Assembly (NCBI GenBank): GCA_018110925.1
Contig: JAGAZJ010000016.1
Location: 86,472-150,471, forward strand
Reading direction: 5' to 3'
DNA length: 64,000 nt
Origin: Oscillospiraceae bacterium
GTDB lineage: Bacteria > Bacillota > Clostridia > Oscillospirales > Ruminococcaceae
The notes under the pieces are model-generated. The model was given only the letters and a program-made list of their open reading frames with translations, had not been told where the DNA came from and did no database searches. Shown here in pieces: positions 8,557 to 19,205 of the stretch; the stretch's first letter is position 1; each line of letters begins with the position of its first letter. The position numbers were made by a program, and so were the translations under genes.

Positions 8557-9519
8557 TCATGCCTTTGCAGGCTCATTGCCCGTCTTCTTGCCCTTGCGCT
8601 CTTCAAGGTATACCCACAGGGGAGCCGCGATGCAGAGCGAGGAATATGTACCGATGATAAGACCGATAGTCATGGGCACGGAGAATGAGATTATGGAGTC
8701 CACACCTCTCATTACTGCGACCACGGAAACGACTATCATAGCCGCTATGGTGGTGACAGACGTGTTTATGGAACGTACAAAGGACTGATTTGTGGAGAAG
8801 TCCACCAGGTCAGAGAGCGAGAAGCTGTTCTTGTAAAGTCCCTTGTTCTCACGGATTCGGTCATAGATAACGATCGTATCGTTTACGGAGTAACCGAGGA
8901 TGGTAAGTATTACCGCCATGAAGTTGGCATCTATGTCCATATGGAGCACAACGAATGAACCGTAAACGATTATGATGTCGTGGAAAAGTGCGATTATAGC
9001 GCAGATGCCTGCGAGCCAGCCGCCTATATTCTTGAACCTGACTGCGATATAAAGTATGAGGACAACAGCCGCAAGAGCCGCCGCAACAAGGCACTTCTTG
9101 AAGAACTCACTTCCTGCCGAGGGAGATACATCAGTGGACTCGAGCAAGGTTATATTGTTCTCGGCATACTTTTCTTCAAGAGTATTTGTGAGCTCTATCT
9201 GCTTGTCAGCGGTAAGACCGGAGTTTGAGAGCAGAGAGACTGTGATGTTGTTCTTGCCTGTGTTGAAGTCTGTACCTGTGGTGATATTTACGGAGAGACC
9301 GCCGAGGGCTGTCTCCGCATCGGTCTTGAACTGATTGGTGTCGATACTGCCGTCATACAGATAGGTGATAAGCGTACCGCCCTTGAACTGTATGTCGAGC
9401 TTTGCACCGAATATAAACGTGGAAAGGATCGAGAATATCACAAGTACCGCCGAGAAGATGAAGAACTTCTTTCTGTTCGCCATGAACGGTATATTGAATT
9501 TGGTTTCGGGTCTGTTCAT
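8557..9519 (-). CDS. secF: Protein translocase subunit SecF
   Basis: This 320-residue subunit of the SecDF accessory complex uses the proton gradient to help pull secreted proteins through SecYEG. It has an N-terminal membrane segment followed by the FKGGTLITY motif, a periplasmic-side domain (about 45-130), then five membrane helices with the conserved ILGYSVNDTIVIYDRIRENK segment. The start at 9519 is chosen because it overlaps the secD stop as ATGA and GGAGG sits just upstream; a longer form from 9540 would lie inside secD. Confidence 0.97.
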   Translation of the reverse strand: MNRPETKFNIPFMANRKKFFIFSAVLVIFSILSTFIFGAKLDIQFKGGTLITYLYDGSIDTNQFKTDAETALGGLSVNITTGTDFNTGKNNITVSLLSNSGLTADKQIELTNTLEEKYAENNITLLESTDVSPSAGSEFFKKCLVAAALAAVVLILYIAVRFKNIGGWLAGICAIIALFHDIIIVYGSFVVLHMDIDANFMAVILTILGYSVNDTIVIYDRIRENKGLYKNSFSLSDLVDFSTNQSFVRSINTSVTTIAAMIVVSVVAVMRGVDSIISFSVPMTIGLIIGTYSSLCIAAPLWVYLEERKGKKTGNEPAKA

Positions 9520-10910
9520 TGCGCACCTCCGTAAAGCCACGGCTTCCTCAATGCCTTAAAGCCCGAGAGCGACATCGTCATGAGCCTTGCGCACAGCACG
9601 CCGAAGAAGAGGTTGAGCGCAGTACCTGTAAGGAGCGTGTAGCCGAATGAATAGATAGTACCTGCCGTGGTAGGACCGAACATAAAGAATGCGAACTTGA
9701 GCAGCTTCGCCCAGATGCTGTCGGCGGTACCGAACGCACCCATGAGAATGATAGCGACAAGTATCATCGTGATGTTGCCGTCAAGGATAGCGCTGAGGGC
9801 TCTTGAATAGCCGCTTATGAGTGCGCCGTCAAGGGTCTTGCCGGCTTTGAGCTCCTCCTTGATTCGCTCTGCGGTGATGACATTCGCATCAACGCCCATG
9901 CCCACCGCAAGTATGATACCTGCGATACCGGGTATGGTGAGTATGGAGCCCTCTCTGAAGCCGAAAAATCCGGAAACGAATGCAAGTGTGCCGGCTACCT
10001 GACCCACAAGGCAGATAACTGCAATGACACCCGGCAGACGATAGGTTATTATCATATAGACCGCAATGAGTATGAACGCTATTATACCTGCAAGCACCAT
10101 TGCATCGAGCGCACCCATACCGAGGGACGGTGAAATGGTCGAGAAGCTGGATGTTACGAGCTTGAAAGGCAGAGCGCCGGAGTTTATCTGATTTGCGAGC
10201 TTGGCAGCGCTCTCAGCATCAAAGCTGCCTGTTATGGTAGCATTGCCGTCCGTGATGACAGAATTTACTCTGGGGTAGGAGATCATGGTATCGTCCATCC
10301 AGATAGAGATGACGCCGTTGGTGTCATAGAGCTTCTGGGTAGCGTCCCTGAACTTCTCCGTGCCGTTGGGGTCAAGACGAAGAGCAACTATCCACTCGGA
10401 CTGCTGCTGGTCGTATGCCGCATATGCCTGTGCGACATCTGCGCCCTCAAGCACGATATTCTCTGCGGTAACACCTGTGGGCATACCGTTCTGGTCGGTG
10501 GAATTACCCTCTCTGAATGTGAGACGGGCGGTCTCGCCGAGCTCCTTTACAGCGGCTTCGGGGTCAAAGTTCGCCTCGTTTTCCTTCCACGGGAAGCGGA
10601 CTATTATCCTGTCGCTGTTATAGTCGATATATGCCTCATAGTCGGTGATGCCGAGGGTGAGCATTCTCTGCACTATGACTTCCTTTGCGGCATCGAGCTG
10701 TTCATTTGTCGCATCGAAGCCATCGGGCGGCGTGAACGTTACGTCAACGCCTCCCTTGATATCTATACCGAATCGTATGTCATCGGCACCTTTGATATAA
10801 ACCGTTTCGTTATCACCGTAATATGACCTGACGCCGAACAGAACCGCAGCGGCAAAGGCTGCTATCAGCAGGAATACGATGAAAAAAACCGGTTTTGAAA
10901 CTCTCTTCAC
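9516..10910 (-). CDS. secD: Protein translocase subunit SecD
   Basis: This 464-residue partner of SecF carries the N-terminal membrane segment and GIDIKGGVDVTF motif. A large extracytoplasmic P1 domain (about 35-270) is followed by six-helix core sequences including GVDANVITAERIKEEL. The start codon is GTG at 10910, with GGAAAGGA about 13 bases upstream. It is translated together with secF through a 4-base overlap. The operon has its own strong promoter at 10991-11019. Separate secD and secF genes are found here, whereas some Firmicutes carry a fused secDF. Confidence 0.97.
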   Translation of the reverse strand: MKRVSKPVFFIVFLLIAAFAAAVLFGVRSYYGDNETVYIKGADDIRFGIDIKGGVDVTFTPPDGFDATNEQLDAAKEVIVQRMLTLGITDYEAYIDYNSDRIIVRFPWKENEANFDPEAAVKELGETARLTFREGNSTDQNGMPTGVTAENIVLEGADVAQAYAAYDQQQSEWIVALRLDPNGTEKFRDATQKLYDTNGVISIWMDDTMISYPRVNSVITDGNATITGSFDAESAAKLANQINSGALPFKLVTSSFSTISPSLGMGALDAMVLAGIIAFILIAVYMIITYRLPGVIAVICLVGQVAGTLAFVSGFFGFREGSILTIPGIAGIILAVGMGVDANVITAERIKEELKAGKTLDGALISGYSRALSAILDGNITMILVAIILMGAFGTADSIWAKLLKFAFFMFGPTTAGTIYSFGYTLLTGTALNLFFGVLCARLMTMSLSGFKALRKPWLYGGAQ

Positions 10911-10990
10911 TTCTATGACCAGTCCTTTCCTTTTGTTTACAATGGTCTATGACATCAGGCATGACCTGATAATAGAACGCAATCAAACGA

Positions 10991-11019
10991 ATTATACCAT
11001 TTTTAAACGCCTGTGTCAA
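10991..11019 (-). promoter_or_regulatory. Sigma-A promoter of secDF
   Basis: On the minus strand TTGACA (11019-11014), 17 bases, TATAAT (10996-10991): full consensus in both hexamers. The roughly 75-base leader contains a small hairpin, ATCAGG/CCTGAT (10954-10970). Confidence 0.93.
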
Positions 11020-11122
11020 TAGAAGTCAGAGGGATTTTTCTTATTTTCGGAATATTTCACAATCACACATCACAGCAGTAATGGCGTTTGTGTGTTTATG
11101 GTGACCGACAGAGCAAAGAAAA

Positions 11123-11151
11123 AGGCAATGCCCGAATATTGAACATTGCCT
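11123..11151 (-). terminator. Terminator of the membrane GGDEF gene
   Basis: AGGCAATG (11123-11130) and CATTGCCT (11144-11151) form an 8-bp stem with a 13-base loop overlapping the TAG stop. On the minus strand TTTTTCTTT follows. Confidence 0.75.
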
Positions 11152-12238
11152 ATGATCTGTATACCACCTGGTTTTTTCCGCTTGTCTTGCCGGTATAAAG
11201 TCTCCGGTCGGCAAGAGCCATAAGCTCCTCACAATTTGCCGCCTCGGTGCTTTCGGCAACGCCTATCGTCATGGTACAGCGTATGTCCTGATCGCCCCAT
11301 ATGGTCACGGTGCGCTCCGCATGACGGCGTATCCTGTCCGCAAGACGCTGTGCATCGTCAAGATGCAGATCGGTGAGCACCACCAGTTCCTCGCCGCCCC
11401 AGCGGAACGACCTTGCAGGCGGCTTTGCCACCGAGCGTATGACCATCGACAGGTTCTTGAGCACCTCATCGCCTGCCTCATGACCGTAGGTGTCATTGAC
11501 GTGCTTGAAGTTATCTATATCGCAAATGATGAAGGAATACACATCACCCTTCTGATCCATCTCTTCAATGATCCTGTCGAAACTGCGCCTGTTGTAGAGA
11601 CCTGTCAGCGCATCTGCCCCGGCGTTCTTCTCCATTTCCTCCTTTTCTTTTTCAAGAGTGGAATGGGTGTTCTGCATCTGCTTCAGGAATACCATTGAGA
11701 AAAACAACAGCAATGTGAACATACACAGGGAGTTGAATATGTATATGCCGTCAAACACACTGTCCACCGTTTCGCATACAGGTGAGACAAGTATGGTGAC
11801 AATCTTGCAGGCAAGGAACGACGCCACGCCCAGTATCCCGACGAGGAGCGTGGATCTGAATGAATCACGCTTTTTCTTTATCGAGAACTGCATATAGAAT
11901 ATCACGGGCATTATGCCGATTATATACATCTGAAACCCGGGTCTCAGCCCCACCATGACCGAGGAAAATATGGAGCAAAGACATATCTCAAAGAACGTGA
12001 CATAGCAGAACTGCGCATATTTCTCCATGATGATAAGGCGCTTGCACCTGAAATAAACAACGGTGCTGACGATGTTGAATATCACCAGTGGTACCGTGTG
12101 AGTGAACAGGAATATTATCGACAGCATCATATGTATGACCGTACAGCACAGTTGCAGCAGGCTGTACTTCGTCTTGTCGTCGATGGTCATATTCGGGTCG
12201 AATATGTTATCGAAAGGAATAACTACCGTTGCTCTCAC
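11150..12238 (-). CDS. Membrane diguanylate cyclase (GGDEF)
   Basis: This 362-residue protein has about six membrane helices (residues 25-190), a short coiled coil, then a GGDEF domain. The domain starts DALTGLYNRRSFD and includes CDIDNFKHVNDTYGH, with the active-site loop written RWGGEEL (GGEEF type, usually active). The product would be cyclic-di-GMP. The RxxD inhibitory site five residues before the loop is absent (KPPA at that place), so product inhibition is not expected. The start is uncertain. The frame opens at GTG 12238, but its G-rich ribosome-site-like sequence touches the start codon and a four-codon ORF (ATG AAC GTA TAG, 12254-12243) precedes it. The next ATG is codon 17, without a ribosome site. 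Confidence 0.9.
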   Translation of the reverse strand: MRATVVIPFDNIFDPNMTIDDKTKYSLLQLCCTVIHMMLSIIFLFTHTVPLVIFNIVSTVVYFRCKRLIIMEKYAQFCYVTFFEICLCSIFSSVMVGLRPGFQMYIIGIMPVIFYMQFSIKKKRDSFRSTLLVGILGVASFLACKIVTILVSPVCETVDSVFDGIYIFNSLCMFTLLLFFSMVFLKQMQNTHSTLEKEKEEMEKNAGADALTGLYNRRSFDRIIEEMDQKGDVYSFIICDIDNFKHVNDTYGHEAGDEVLKNLSMVIRSVAKPPARSFRWGGEELVVLTDLHLDDAQRLADRIRRHAERTVTIWGDQDIRCTMTIGVAESTEAANCEELMALADRRLYTGKTSGKNQVVYRS

Positions 12239-12272
12239 CCCCCTATACGTTCATGTTAATATACACAAAAAT

Positions 12273-12301
12273 ATTCTATCACATACCGTTTAATTTGTCA
12301 A
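12273..12301 (-). promoter_or_regulatory. Sigma-A promoter of the membrane GGDEF gene
   Basis: On the minus strand TTGACA (12301-12296), 17 bases, TAGAAT (12278-12273). Confidence 0.82.
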
Positions 12302-12387
12302 TATATTTTTGTATATTTTGTACATCTTGTCCTGAAGTTTTTGCAGGCATTCGAATAACAGATGACGAACAGCACGGTATCAAAAAA

Positions 12388-12411
12388 TCCCGCAGACAAT
12401 TGTCTGCGGGA
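12388..12411 (-). terminator. Terminator of eno
   Basis: A perfect 24-base palindrome (TCCCGCAGACAA / TTGTCTGCGGGA) is followed on the minus strand by TTTTTTG, 19 bases after the enolase stop. Confidence 0.92.
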
Positions 12412-12430
12412 CCGTATCATACGAAAGAAC

Positions 12431-13753
<1,323 letters not shown>

Positions 13754-13802
13754 TTATTTCGGAAAAATACACAAATGCATACAGTCCCGATTGTTCATTA
13801 TA

Positions 13803-13831
13803 ATCATATCATATACATCTCAAAATGTCAA
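13803..13831 (-). promoter_or_regulatory. Sigma-A promoter of eno
   Basis: On the minus strand TTGACA (13831-13826), 17 bases, TATGAT (13808-13803), preceded by TG at the extended -10 position. Confidence 0.85.
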
Positions 13832-13908
13832 GAGCAAATTGTAAATATCGCATGATATGGGTATCACCGTCAGAATACTGCACTCTGCTTTCATCAGCAG
13901 TTCGTGCA

Positions 13909-15075
13909 TCATCTGAATATCTTTACTTCCGTTCCCTCGACCGCCTCTTCGATAAGCGCATCAAAATCGTAGGAATTCTCCGCCACTATCACGTCTTTCA
14001 GCACAGGGCGTGTCTTGGGATGCTTGGGCGTAAACACGGTACAGCAGTCCTCATAGGGCTCTATGGATATATCAAATGTGTCTATCTTTCTGGATATGCT
14101 GATTATCTCCGTCTTGTCCATGCCGATAACAGGACGGAATACAGGCATATCCGCCGCATTGTCCGTACATACGATAGCGCCCATGGTCTGGCTCGCCACC
14201 TGACCCACGCTCTCGCCCGTGATAAGGCACTGGATATTGTTTTTCTCGCATATCCTCTGTGCTATCTTTATCATCATGCGGCGCATTATTATGGTGAAAA
14301 GCTCCTCGGGGCAGTTGTCACGGAGCGCCTCCTGTATCTTCGTAAACGGCACGCAGTAGAACGCCGTCTCACCCGTCCACGGAACCAGCTTCTCGCACAG
14401 TCTCTCCACCTTGAGCCTTGCCCTGTCCGATGTATACGGGGGAGATACATAGTGTATCGCAGATATATCCACGCCCCTCTTTGCCATCATATAGCCTGCC
14501 ACGGGGCTGTCTATGCCGCCCGACAGAAGGAGCATACCCCTGCCGGATGTACCCACGGGCATACCGCCTGCGGCGGGTCTGTTGCCCGTATGGATATATG
14601 CGTTCTTTTCCCTTATCTCAACATTCACCACAACGTCCGGAGATTTCACATCAACGGTCAGATGAGGGAACTTGTCAAGGATACGTCCGCCAAGCTCCGT
14701 ACAGAGCTCGGGGGAGCTGTAAGGAAAGCGTTTGTCCGCACGCTTTGCCGCCACCTTGAACGTCTTTGCCGCCAGAAGCTCCTTTGCGCAGTATACGAAC
14801 ACATCCTCGGTTATCCTGTCCATATCCTTTTCGGTGATGCCCGCACGGCAGAGTGCCGCCGCTCCGAATACCTTTGAAGCCGCTTCTACCGCTTCGTCCA
14901 TATCGACCTCTTCAAGAGGCTCGCAGTATATCATGGACTGATCCCGCCTGAAATCGAACTTGCCTATGCCTTTCAGACTGCGGCGCAGGTTGCGTATGAA
15001 CGCTTCCTCAAAGTTGCGCTTGTTCAGCCCCTTTAATGCTATCTCGCCCTCTTTGAGCAGTATCAGTTCTTTCAT
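13909..15075 (-). CDS. thiI: tRNA 4-thiouridine synthase ThiI, short form
   Basis: This 388-residue enzyme activates U8 of tRNA by adenylation for sulfur insertion. It has an N-terminal ferredoxin-like region and THUMP domain (about 1-165), then the PP-loop ATPase with SGGIDSPVAGY near residue 188 and ITGESVGQVASQT further on. The rhodanese domain of enteric ThiI is absent. This is normal for Gram-positive forms that take sulfur directly from a partner cysteine desulfurase, encoded here two genes upstream. The start overlaps the stop of the NYN-domain gene (ATGA). No clear terminator follows. Confidence 0.96.
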   Translation of the reverse strand: MKELILLKEGEIALKGLNKRNFEEAFIRNLRRSLKGIGKFDFRRDQSMIYCEPLEEVDMDEAVEAASKVFGAAALCRAGITEKDMDRITEDVFVYCAKELLAAKTFKVAAKRADKRFPYSSPELCTELGGRILDKFPHLTVDVKSPDVVVNVEIREKNAYIHTGNRPAAGGMPVGTSGRGMLLLSGGIDSPVAGYMMAKRGVDISAIHYVSPPYTSDRARLKVERLCEKLVPWTGETAFYCVPFTKIQEALRDNCPEELFTIIMRRMMIKIAQRICEKNNIQCLITGESVGQVASQTMGAIVCTDNAADMPVFRPVIGMDKTEIISISRKIDTFDISIEPYEDCCTVFTPKHPKTRPVLKDVIVAENSYDFDALIEEAVEGTEVKIFR

Positions 15076-15863
15076 TTCTCATCAACCATTCTTTTCAGAT
15101 TAGTATAGTCCGCACGCAGTACCTTGTACACAGCAAGACCCTTGTCCATGCCGAAAGCCTTTGTCATGCCCGTATAGAACTGCTGCTTGTCGGCGGCATT
15201 TGCGAGCAGGTTCACCACCATGCCGCATTTTGACACATCTATCTCCGCTTCTGTGAGATATCTCTTTATGTCTGCGGTCACGGAGCCCCTGCCGTTCTTT
15301 TCCTTGCTCTGCCTCTTTTTAGGGGCTTCAACGGCGGATTTTTCTTCGACGACAGGCTCAGCCGCCGGGATCTCGGTGGGTACAGACGCTTTTTCCTCTG
15401 TGGGCGCAGCATCTGTCACAGCGGCCTGCTCCGTTGCGGGCGCTGTCTGTGCGGCAACATCACCTATCCTTACGGCATCCGATGTGACAGTTCTCATAAG
15501 CGCCTTTGTGACGCTCTGAGCGGTGTATATATTGACCCTTTCCACATCGGCATTTTCCCAGAAGCGCCATATGAACGAAAAGCTCTTGTCGCCGCTGATT
15601 ATATATATCTGCCTGTCCTCAGAGCGCCCCACGAGATAGCCTGTGAAGCTGGCAAGCTGAAAATCGAGGGCGTTCTTGCCGCCGTTTGCGACATTGAAAT
15701 ATGAGAATGCCGCCTTTGACGACAGTATGGCTTTGTGCGCCTCAAACGAAAGATTTGACTGTGCGGCGGTGTAGAATATATACACCCTGTCGTTCTCCGT
15801 CAGCCTTTCAACGCCGTCGAGCCCTGCGGAGGTCACGTTTTCATAGTCTATCAAAAATATCAT
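15072..15863 (-). CDS. NYN/PIN-like domain protein between cysteine desulfurase and thiI
   Basis: This 263-residue protein begins with a PIN-like nuclease fold. Acidic residues lie in FLIDYENV (Asp6), in NALDFQL (near 67) and in IISGDKSF (near 91), the arrangement of NYN-type metal-dependent RNases. An acidic, Ala/Pro/Glu-rich linker (about 130-190) follows, then a separate helical C-terminal domain of about 70 residues. Its location between a cysteine desulfurase and thiI, with GAGGTAAG overlapping the upstream stop and a 4-base overlap downstream, points to tRNA quality control or processing. That role is inference. No member with a known function is recognised. Confidence 0.8.
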   Translation of the reverse strand: MIFLIDYENVTSAGLDGVERLTENDRVYIFYTAAQSNLSFEAHKAILSSKAAFSYFNVANGGKNALDFQLASFTGYLVGRSEDRQIYIISGDKSFSFIWRFWENADVERVNIYTAQSVTKALMRTVTSDAVRIGDVAAQTAPATEQAAVTDAAPTEEKASVPTEIPAAEPVVEEKSAVEAPKKRQSKEKNGRGSVTADIKRYLTEAEIDVSKCGMVVNLLANAADKQQFYTGMTKAFGMDKGLAVYKVLRADYTNLKRMVDEK

Positions 15864-15871
15864 ATCTTACC

Positions 15872-17008
15872 TCACTTTGTTTTTTCCAGAGTCATATGTC
15901 CCTCTCTCAGTGCGCCCGTGAGCTGATCCAGCTCACCCCATGCCGACATTTTCGAGAAGGATACTCTTATCGCACTGTCCGCCAGCTTGTCCGATATGCC
16001 CATTTCGGACAGCACCCTGCTGTGCTTGCCCTTTGAGCAGGCGGAACCGCTGGATACATATACCTTCTTGCTCTCAAGGAAGTGGAGCATTATCTCGGAG
16101 CGTATGCCCTGCACCGAGAAATTGAGTATGTAGGGTATGCAGGCATCCTTATCCGAATTTATCGTGATAAAGTCAAGAGGAGCGAGAAGGGTGCGCAGTC
16201 TGTCGTTGAGCATACGGGCATTCTTGTACGCAGTGTCGATGTTTTTAAGCTGGGCGTTCACCGCCGCACCGAATGCCGATATGAGCGGCACGGATTCCGT
16301 GCCCGAGCGCAGACCCTTTTCCTGACCGCCGCCCGTTATCAGTGCGGGGATCCTTATCCCTTTTTTGATGTACATAGCGCCTATGCCCTTCGGAGCGTGT
16401 ACCTTATGTCCGCTGACCGTCACCAGGTCGGCATTCATCGCAGCTACCTTGACAGGCAGTTTCAGGAATGCCTGAACAGCATCCGTGTGAGTTATGCAGT
16501 CGGGCTGCTTGTGCTTTACAGCCTCAAAAATATCAGCCACGGGATTTACGGCACCTGTTTCGTTGTTGACATACATACAGGTCGCAAGGAACGTGTCACT
16601 GTCCACCGCATAGAGATAGTCCACCGTATCCACCCTGCCGTCGGCACGGGGCTTCACTCGCTTCACCGTGAAGCCGTCGTTTTCAAGTACACGCAGTGTC
16701 TCCTCCACGGAGGGGTGCTCCACGGAAGATGCGACTATGGTCTTCTTTCTCCTGCCATATGCCCTTGCGGCACCGAGGATAAGAGTGTTGTTTGACTCCG
16801 TAGCCCCCGATGTGAAAGTTATCTGCTCGGGAGCGGCAGACAGTGCCTGTGCGACCGCCTTTCTCGCATCGGTGACGAGAAGCTCCGCATCGAGCCCCAT
16901 GCGGTGCAGTGAGGACGGATTGCCGTATGTCTCTCTCATCGCCTTTACGGCGGCTTCCGCCGCCTCCTCGCATACTTTTGTGGTGGCGGCATTGTCAAGA
17001 TAGGTCAT
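15872..17008 (-). CDS. Cysteine desulfurase, NifS/IscS type
   Basis: This 378-residue PLP enzyme takes sulfur from cysteine. MTYLDNAATTKVCEEA starts the protein, TSGATESNN follows, the PLP lysine is in SGHKVHAPKGIG near residue 203, and the persulfide cysteine is in SSGSACSKGKHS near 322. It heads the operon leading to thiI, so the most likely acceptor is ThiI for 4-thiouridine formation; general Fe-S supply is the alternative. AAAGGA is eight bases before the ATG. The Cys-loop composition fits the class I desulfurases that pair with ThiI in Firmicutes. Confidence 0.95.
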   Translation of the reverse strand: MTYLDNAATTKVCEEAAEAAVKAMRETYGNPSSLHRMGLDAELLVTDARKAVAQALSAAPEQITFTSGATESNNTLILGAARAYGRRKKTIVASSVEHPSVEETLRVLENDGFTVKRVKPRADGRVDTVDYLYAVDSDTFLATCMYVNNETGAVNPVADIFEAVKHKQPDCITHTDAVQAFLKLPVKVAAMNADLVTVSGHKVHAPKGIGAMYIKKGIRIPALITGGGQEKGLRSGTESVPLISAFGAAVNAQLKNIDTAYKNARMLNDRLRTLLAPLDFITINSDKDACIPYILNFSVQGIRSEIMLHFLESKKVYVSSGSACSKGKHSRVLSEMGISDKLADSAIRVSFSKMSAWGELDQLTGALREGHMTLEKTK

Positions 17009-17050
17009 ATATATCGTCCTTTCGGAATATCACTAAAAGTCAGCACATCA

Positions 17051-17079
17051 ATTATATCATACCCATGAAAAAAAGTCCA
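17051..17079 (-). promoter_or_regulatory. Extended -10 promoter of the desulfurase-NYN-thiI operon
   Basis: On the minus strand TGGACT (17079-17074), 17 bases ending TATGA, TATAAT (17056-17051). The TGN extension compensates for a weaker -35. Confidence 0.72.
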
Positions 17080-17252
17080 TAGAGTGCGGCTGAATATCTT
17101 TGTCATTTTTCTTGTCTTCCGTGATATGAAAATAAGGGAAAATCACAATAAAATATATTTACGAAATATTTTGGAAATAGTAATTTAACAATATTTATAT
17201 CCTGATGTGGTAGAATAATATTTGTATAGATATCTGTAAAGGAGGGTGCTTT

Positions 17253-19064
17253 TTGGACAAAAAGGACAAAACTCAGAAGACAGCAAAAGTGAAGCGTGAC
17301 AGAAAGCCCCTTTTCGGGAGAGCTGTGAAAAAGGACGCACAGACAGGTGCAAAGAAGCGCAAGCACCGCCAGACCACGATACTGGCAAGGATAGTGCGCC
17401 TGTCCTCCATGACGACCGCCGCAACGGCAGTGATACTCATACTCCTCCACCAGTACAGTATGTACAGACACATAAACGATTCCGCTTTTGAAGAGATAGA
17501 GCTTCTCTCCCTCTCCTACGCATCGGCGGTGTCAAATGCGGATATATATTCAAACGCAGGCTTCCTCGATGGGATGTTCAGCGATTTCAGAAGCATAAAC
17601 AAGTACGGCGGCACGGGCTTTATAATGTCAAAGACCTGCACCGTAATGTCCGAAACGGGCATAGACCTTATCACAAAGGGCGATGACCTTATAGACAGGG
17701 GCAACAATGAGCCCGGATTTGCACAGCTTGCCAATTTTGTGGCAAATGTTCAGCCTCACTATGAATCCTCCATAGACCTCATCGAGCATATAACCGTGAC
17801 GCAGAAGGATATGCAGGCGCTCATAGAGATAAACGGCAGGAAATATTATACTTCCTGGGCAAATATCAAGAACTATGACAATATATATGTCATGATACTC
17901 ATACCCTATGACAATGTGATGCAACAGTACCGCTCATCTATGGTCGTGATGCCTCTGCTGGGCATGGGCGCTGTGATCGTGGCAACGATCCTCGCCGTGC
18001 TGATAGCAAGACGTATGACAAAGCCCATAGAGGACGCATCCGCCCGCATGGGCGAGCTTGCAAGGGGCGATCTTACCAGCCCCGCCCCCGAAACGGACAG
18101 AAACGACGAGACCATGTCGCTCCTACGTTCGCTGAGCCTTGTCATCACATCGTTCAACGCATACATAAACGACATCAGACAGGTCCTCGACGGTGTGGCG
18201 GAGGGCGATCTGCTGGTCTCCCCACACGCAGATTACAGGGGTGACTTCGTAAACATAAAGGAGTCGCTGGAAAGGATACTCTCATCACTCAGCAGTACAT
18301 TCAGCGAGGTGCAGAAAGCCGCAATATCCGTAAACGAATGTTCGGGTCATGTATCTGACGGCACTGCAGTGCTGTCAAGGAACTCACTCGGCGAAGCATC
18401 CGCATCAGAGGGCCTTGCAAAAGCTGTCGATGAAGTGACCGCCCGCATAAAGAGCAACGCCGACGAAGCATCAAGAGCCCGTGAAATGACCGCAGAGTCG
18501 GATGCCTATGCCGCCAAGGGCATGGAGAATATGCGCCGCATGACAGAGGCGATATCCGACATAGAGCGCACCGCATCCGAGATCGAGACTATAATCGGCG
18601 TTATAGACGATATAGCCTTCCAGACCAATATACTGGCACTCAATGCCGCTGTCGAGGCCGCAAGGGCAGGCGAAGCGGGCAGAGGCTTTGCGGTGGTCGC
18701 CGATGAGGTGAGAAATCTTGCCATAAAGTCAGCCGAGGCATCGTCAAAGACGAGAGAGCTGATAGAGAACTCCCTGCGTTCCGTTTCAAACGGCACAAGA
18801 TACGCCAAGGAGACCGAGCAGTCCCTTGACTATGTGGCAAATATGGTCGGCAGTACACGCAGGATAGTCAGCGAGATAGCAGACTCCGCCGACGAGCAGG
18901 CTGTTGCCATATCCGCCATAAACAAGGGTATGACCACCATAAACGACAGCATCAGGGACAACTCCCTCACCGCCGAGCAGAATGCCGCCGTATCGGAGGA
19001 GCTGTCGAGCCAGTTCAACGTGCTCACAGCCATGCTCAACAGGTTCAGATTCAGGAAACATTAA
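17253..19064 (+). CDS. Methyl-accepting chemotaxis protein
   Basis: This 603-residue chemoreceptor has an unusually long, Lys/Arg-rich cytoplasmic N-terminus (residues 1-48), a first membrane helix (about 49-68) and an extracellular sensor region of about 160 residues. A second helix (about 230-250), a HAMP domain and the cytoplasmic signalling coiled coil follow. The conserved hairpin tip reads NILALNAAVEAARAGEAGRGF near residue 465, followed by VVADEVRNLA. It would sense a ligand outside the cell and control CheA. The start is TTG at 17253, set by AAAGGAGGG with seven-base spacing. No che or fla genes are nearby. No convincing -35 element was found upstream; TAGAAT near 17210 may be the -10. 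Confidence 0.95.
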   Translation: MDKKDKTQKTAKVKRDRKPLFGRAVKKDAQTGAKKRKHRQTTILARIVRLSSMTTAATAVILILLHQYSMYRHINDSAFEEIELLSLSYASAVSNADIYSNAGFLDGMFSDFRSINKYGGTGFIMSKTCTVMSETGIDLITKGDDLIDRGNNEPGFAQLANFVANVQPHYESSIDLIEHITVTQKDMQALIEINGRKYYTSWANIKNYDNIYVMILIPYDNVMQQYRSSMVVMPLLGMGAVIVATILAVLIARRMTKPIEDASARMGELARGDLTSPAPETDRNDETMSLLRSLSLVITSFNAYINDIRQVLDGVAEGDLLVSPHADYRGDFVNIKESLERILSSLSSTFSEVQKAAISVNECSGHVSDGTAVLSRNSLGEASASEGLAKAVDEVTARIKSNADEASRAREMTAESDAYAAKGMENMRRMTEAISDIERTASEIETIIGVIDDIAFQTNILALNAAVEAARAGEAGRGFAVVADEVRNLAIKSAEASSKTRELIENSLRSVSNGTRYAKETEQSLDYVANMVGSTRRIVSEIADSADEQAVAISAINKGMTTINDSIRDNSLTAEQNAAVSEELSSQFNVLTAMLNRFRFRKH

Positions 19065-19111
19065 AAACAGATTAGAAAAATCATAATTAGATGAGAAATG
19101 GGTCGTTTCTC

Positions 19112-19140
19112 TTGACTTTGAGATCTCTAAGAGTTATAAT
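19112..19140 (+). promoter_or_regulatory. Sigma-A promoter of the zinc-ribbon gene
   Basis: TTGACT (19112-19117), 17 bases, TATAAT (19135-19140). Confidence 0.85.
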
Positions 19141-19205
19141 CTGTACATAAGGTGAAACGAAGTTCACCGACAGATAAAAACAACAAATTTTTGGAGGTAA
19201 CAACT

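Noticed and set aside
13825-14877. A 350-codon plus-strand frame opposite thiI
   Set aside because: Composition and position are those of an antisense shadow of thiI.
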